Below are positions 60,972 to 64,000 of a DNA stretch of 64,000 bases, piece after piece. Under the pieces are notes generated by a model. The model saw only the letters and a list, made by a program, of their open reading frames with translations. It did no database searches and was not told the DNA's origin. Both the position numbers and the translations under genes were made by a program. This DNA is from Todiramphus chloris collaris (Eukaryota > Chordata > Aves > Coraciiformes > Alcedinidae), in the NCBI GenBank assembly GCA_025345505.1, contig JANVCC010000112.1, forward strand, positions 863,057-927,056. Reading direction: 5' to 3'. The number at the start of each line of letters is the position of its first letter. Within the stretch, counting starts at the first letter, position 1.

Positions 60972-63947
60972 GTAAGACTCTCTTCATGCAGAAGAAAACA
61001 AATGAGTTTATGCCTTCCAGAGTCTAGAAATTAGATGGCTTTTCATATTGCATTTTTAAATGGCTGTGGTCTGCAGTGCCCAAGGAGAAATACTTTATTT
61101 GGCTTCAATTAAGAGAGCTCATTCTATTTTACGAAGGAATGAGATACCAGATTTTGTAGTTATGAGGTTTATTTATGCACACTTAAAATCTTTTTTGCAT
61201 TGTAATGCTATTTTGAGATTTCTGTGAACGTGTCCTCAGCCAGAGGAGTGCTACGTGATGTCTGAAGAATGAATCTGCTGTTAATTACGGGGAAGTGTAT
61301 CTGAATAGATCAAACGTGAGAATGGTCTGCTAGAAAGGCTCTGCATTTTCATGGCTGTTGGCAAGATTTGGCTTTCAAACTTTGTCTGGATTAATAATAG
61401 CAAATCTTCAGTGCTAACTTTTACTTATCTTCTCGCTTCAGCTTCAGAGCTGTATTTTATCATTGCAAGGCTGGAAATTGTGGCTAAAATTGAGATGGTG
61501 CTGAGTGGACCATGTAATGACTGCAACTGATTCTGCTTGTCTTTTCCTTAGAATTAGAAGGGAGTACAGAGTAGAAACCACTGCAGGGACTGATTTTACC
61601 CAATTGTGTGTCATAAAAGAAAAGGGAAAAATCTTCCCAAAAGATAATCTTTGTTGATGTTCTTTTTAATATTGAAAATTGGCTGACTTTTCAATTTCTC
61701 CTTTTTATTTTTGTATTTTGTTTTTATTTTTTATCAAATACTGCAGAGTTTTGGTTGGAAGAGCAGTACTGCAACAGTCTGTATGACTCTAAAAAGACCT
61801 GGCTCACTGACTGCTGAAGCTGTGCTCTGTCCAGTAGTGGGTGGCAGGGAAACCTTTGTGCTGAAACTGGAAATTGTGGGTGTACTGGAAATTGGTTTTC
61901 GGAGTTTGCATCTCGTAGCCTGGCTAGAATGGGGTGGACAGTGAAAGCCTAATTATTGCCTTAGAAAGCAGGTCGGTAATGATGCAAAAATGGCAGTGAG
62001 GCAGCATCCAAATGAAAACAATTAGCATATTTGCCTTGCTACTTAAGTCATTTATTCCCTAATCAGCTGTCCTGGAACCTCCTTTTCCCATAGATGTACA
62101 AATTTACCCAAGGATTTCAGGTATTAGTATTAGCAGCATTAGTATTGCTTTTGATTAAGCTTGACAGGACTCATTAGCTACAGACTGGAAGTATGGCACA
62201 AAAAGATGGAAAAATGCTGAAAGAAAACACAATACAAGGGAATGTTGTTGGCTGTTTGGATCCATTTGTAAACTTACATGCATGGCAGCTTTGTATTCCC
62301 TTAGGGAAAAAAATGCAATGCTGCAATAATTAGCTAAAAGCTAGGTTATTTTTTAAAGTGCCTATTAACCCAACTTCAGTAAACCCCAGAACAAGAAGCC
62401 TGGAGTTAATCTTTGCCTCTCTTCCTGGCTTTTAGGAGTGAAGTAACCATGGTTAGGACTAGATGTGAAACACCAAGGAATCCGTATGTGGCAAGGGATT
62501 TTAACGAGCAGTTGGTGCTGGGTGTTGTTGGGAGGAACTGTGAGTAGACACACTGATGTCAGAGTCTAGTTAACACGGGTTAGTTATGGTCCTGTGAGTG
62601 TGAGTGTGGAAACTTTGGTAGAGGAGGACAAACCCTGTACTCTGCTACCTCTATGGGAGCTGGAAATCTTAGGTTTGATGTTTATATTAATGTCTGTCTG
62701 TTACCATCAGGCTCTGTTGCAGGCACAAATATTTCTTGCATAAAACATTCAACATTCTCTGTTAAATATTTCAGAACAGGCGTAAACTTTTATCAGTCAC
62801 TTTAATTGGCAGGCTCCTTTAGTACTTCTTTTTTATTATTATTTTGAATAATTAAATCTTTCTATCTTCATAAAAAAACCCAACCAAATGCCTCAAACCT
62901 GTGAATGTTTTTCGCTGTGTTCTGTCCCTTGGCAGTTGCCTGTTCTCAGAGCTTCTCTTTGCCTTACGGCCTCAAGAAAAAAAAAAAGTCACTTTCCTGA
63001 AGTTTTTAGGTCTTGCAAGAACTCGTGTCCCCCAGTGGTGCTTCTCCTGTAGGTGTTTCACATTTCAAACCAGCGAGACAGGAGTGCTCTTCCTTTAGAA
63101 CTAGGCTTTAGTCTTTTCATAGTGGAGTTCCCCCGGTTCCAAACACACCCGAAGAAAGCCCAGGGTTCCTGAATTACACTGTAATTACACTGTAGTGCTT
63201 ATTCTCCAGTCTGTGCTCATTGTCTATAATACAGGGGGGGGAAAAAGCCTCTGTTGCTCTAATATTAAGAGTAACCTTGGGTTTGGTGTGAATGGGTAAG
63301 AGCAGCACAGTGTTTAGTTCAGTGACTCGATTCCTCAGCAAATACATCTCTGGTCTCAATTCTGTGCCTGGTAGCTCTGAGATTCTGGCTGCAAAAACAC
63401 CCCCTTGCACCACGCTCTCAAGAGGTCGTGACACTAAACCAGGCTCTCAAAAGTAATTAAGGATCTTCTCATTTTTATATGCGTGTGGTGACTTGAAACT
63501 GTTTGACTCCATTTGTCCCTGCCTGTTTATACCACAGTGGCTGCTAAACATTTTGTCATGTGTTTTGTAAACACAGATAATTTCTGTCTGTTATATTTAG
63601 CATTCTCTGTATGAAATTACATCATATGTTCACTTGTGGGGAATTTCCTGGTTTCTTTTTTCGTTGTTGTTGCTTGGGGAGCCAGAAATTCTTCACAGTG
63701 TTTTCTGTATAAGAGAATCTGCCTTGGTGAGATCCAGCCCTTTCTGCTTGCTGCTGATTTTCCAGACTTAAAACAACCAAAAGAAAACCTTATTTATTAG
63801 GGAACAGGATCCTGGGAAATAAAAGAGATGTTGTGGGTGACTCAGACTCTCCTGACCTACAGCTGTTTCCTGTAGATTCAGGAAATGTCCTGTAGATGCC
63901 CTCAACCCTAAGCAGTGTTTCTGTAATACTTGGATTCTCTCATTCCT
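60972..63947. other. Unique AT-rich sequence, no supported gene
   Basis: Acceptor-like sites occur (ending 61440, 61552 and about 61746) without clear paired donors. One frame (61711-61944) is open for 77 codons but unassigned. No transposon recognised. Confidence 0.5.
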
Positions 63948-64000
63948 TCCTTCCTTTCCTCCTTCTTCCTTCCTTTCTTTCCTCCTTCTTCCTTCCTTTC
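63948..64000 (+). repeat. Pyrimidine microsatellite (TTCC/TTTC), runs off the window
   Basis: A pure C/T tract with a higher-order unit of 23 bp: 63955-63977 and 63978-64000 are identical. It is cut by the window end, so total length is unknown. Confidence 0.95.

Noticed and set aside
1-64000. CRISPR arrays, bacterial operons, tRNA or rRNA genes
   Set aside because: No regularly spaced repeat/spacer array, no ribosome-binding-site-led gene strings and no tRNA cloverleaf with A/B boxes were seen. The repeat content shows the window is avian nuclear DNA.

Overview
The window is vertebrate nuclear DNA and almost certainly avian. The diagnostic content is a set of fourteen CR1 (chicken repeat 1) LINE fragments. 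Several end in the short 3' octamer repeats (ATTCTGTG/ATTCTATG-like) that CR1 uses in place of a poly-A tail. There are also two solo long terminal repeats of an avian endogenous-retrovirus type. I found no protein-coding gene, tRNA, rRNA or CRISPR array that I can support. The long open frames are either remnants of the CR1 reverse-transcriptase ORF2 or chance frames. Several similar CR1 copies suggest a neoavian bird with an expanded CR1 subfamily, but I cannot name the species or the locus.

Layout: 1-15 kb is mostly unique AT-rich sequence with four CR1 pieces (1.2, 3.0, 9.4 and 9.6 kb). From 15 to 35 kb repeats are dense. A CR1 (copy A) lies at 15.1 kb and another at 17.3 kb. A compact CR1/LTR/CR1 cluster lies at 19.3-21.6 kb. 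CR1 copy B is at 22.3 kb, and a well-preserved solo LTR with a perfect 5-bp target-site duplication is at 24.86-25.66 kb. CR1 copies follow at 31.8, 32.8 (copy C) and 34.5 kb (copy D). From 34.9 kb to the end, 29 kb hold only two old CR1 scraps (48.5 and 55.8 kb). The rest there is unique sequence with simple repeats and motif-rich stretches that look like conserved non-coding DNA. The final bases run into a pyrimidine microsatellite.

The window therefore reads as an intergenic or intronic stretch of a gene desert. Two short stretches have good splice-site pairs and an open frame (4672-4767 and 60897-60971, both +) and could be exons of a gene or lncRNA whose other exons lie elsewhere. The most interesting structural points are: a 243-bp block of perfect identity between CR1 copies A and B, whose remaining aligned parts differ by about 9%; a frame-shifting deletion shared by copies A-D, implying a source element with an altered ORF2 C-terminus; a 14-bp perfect inverted repeat of homeodomain-type sites at 39.0 kb; and the abrupt fall in transposon content after 34.9 kb.
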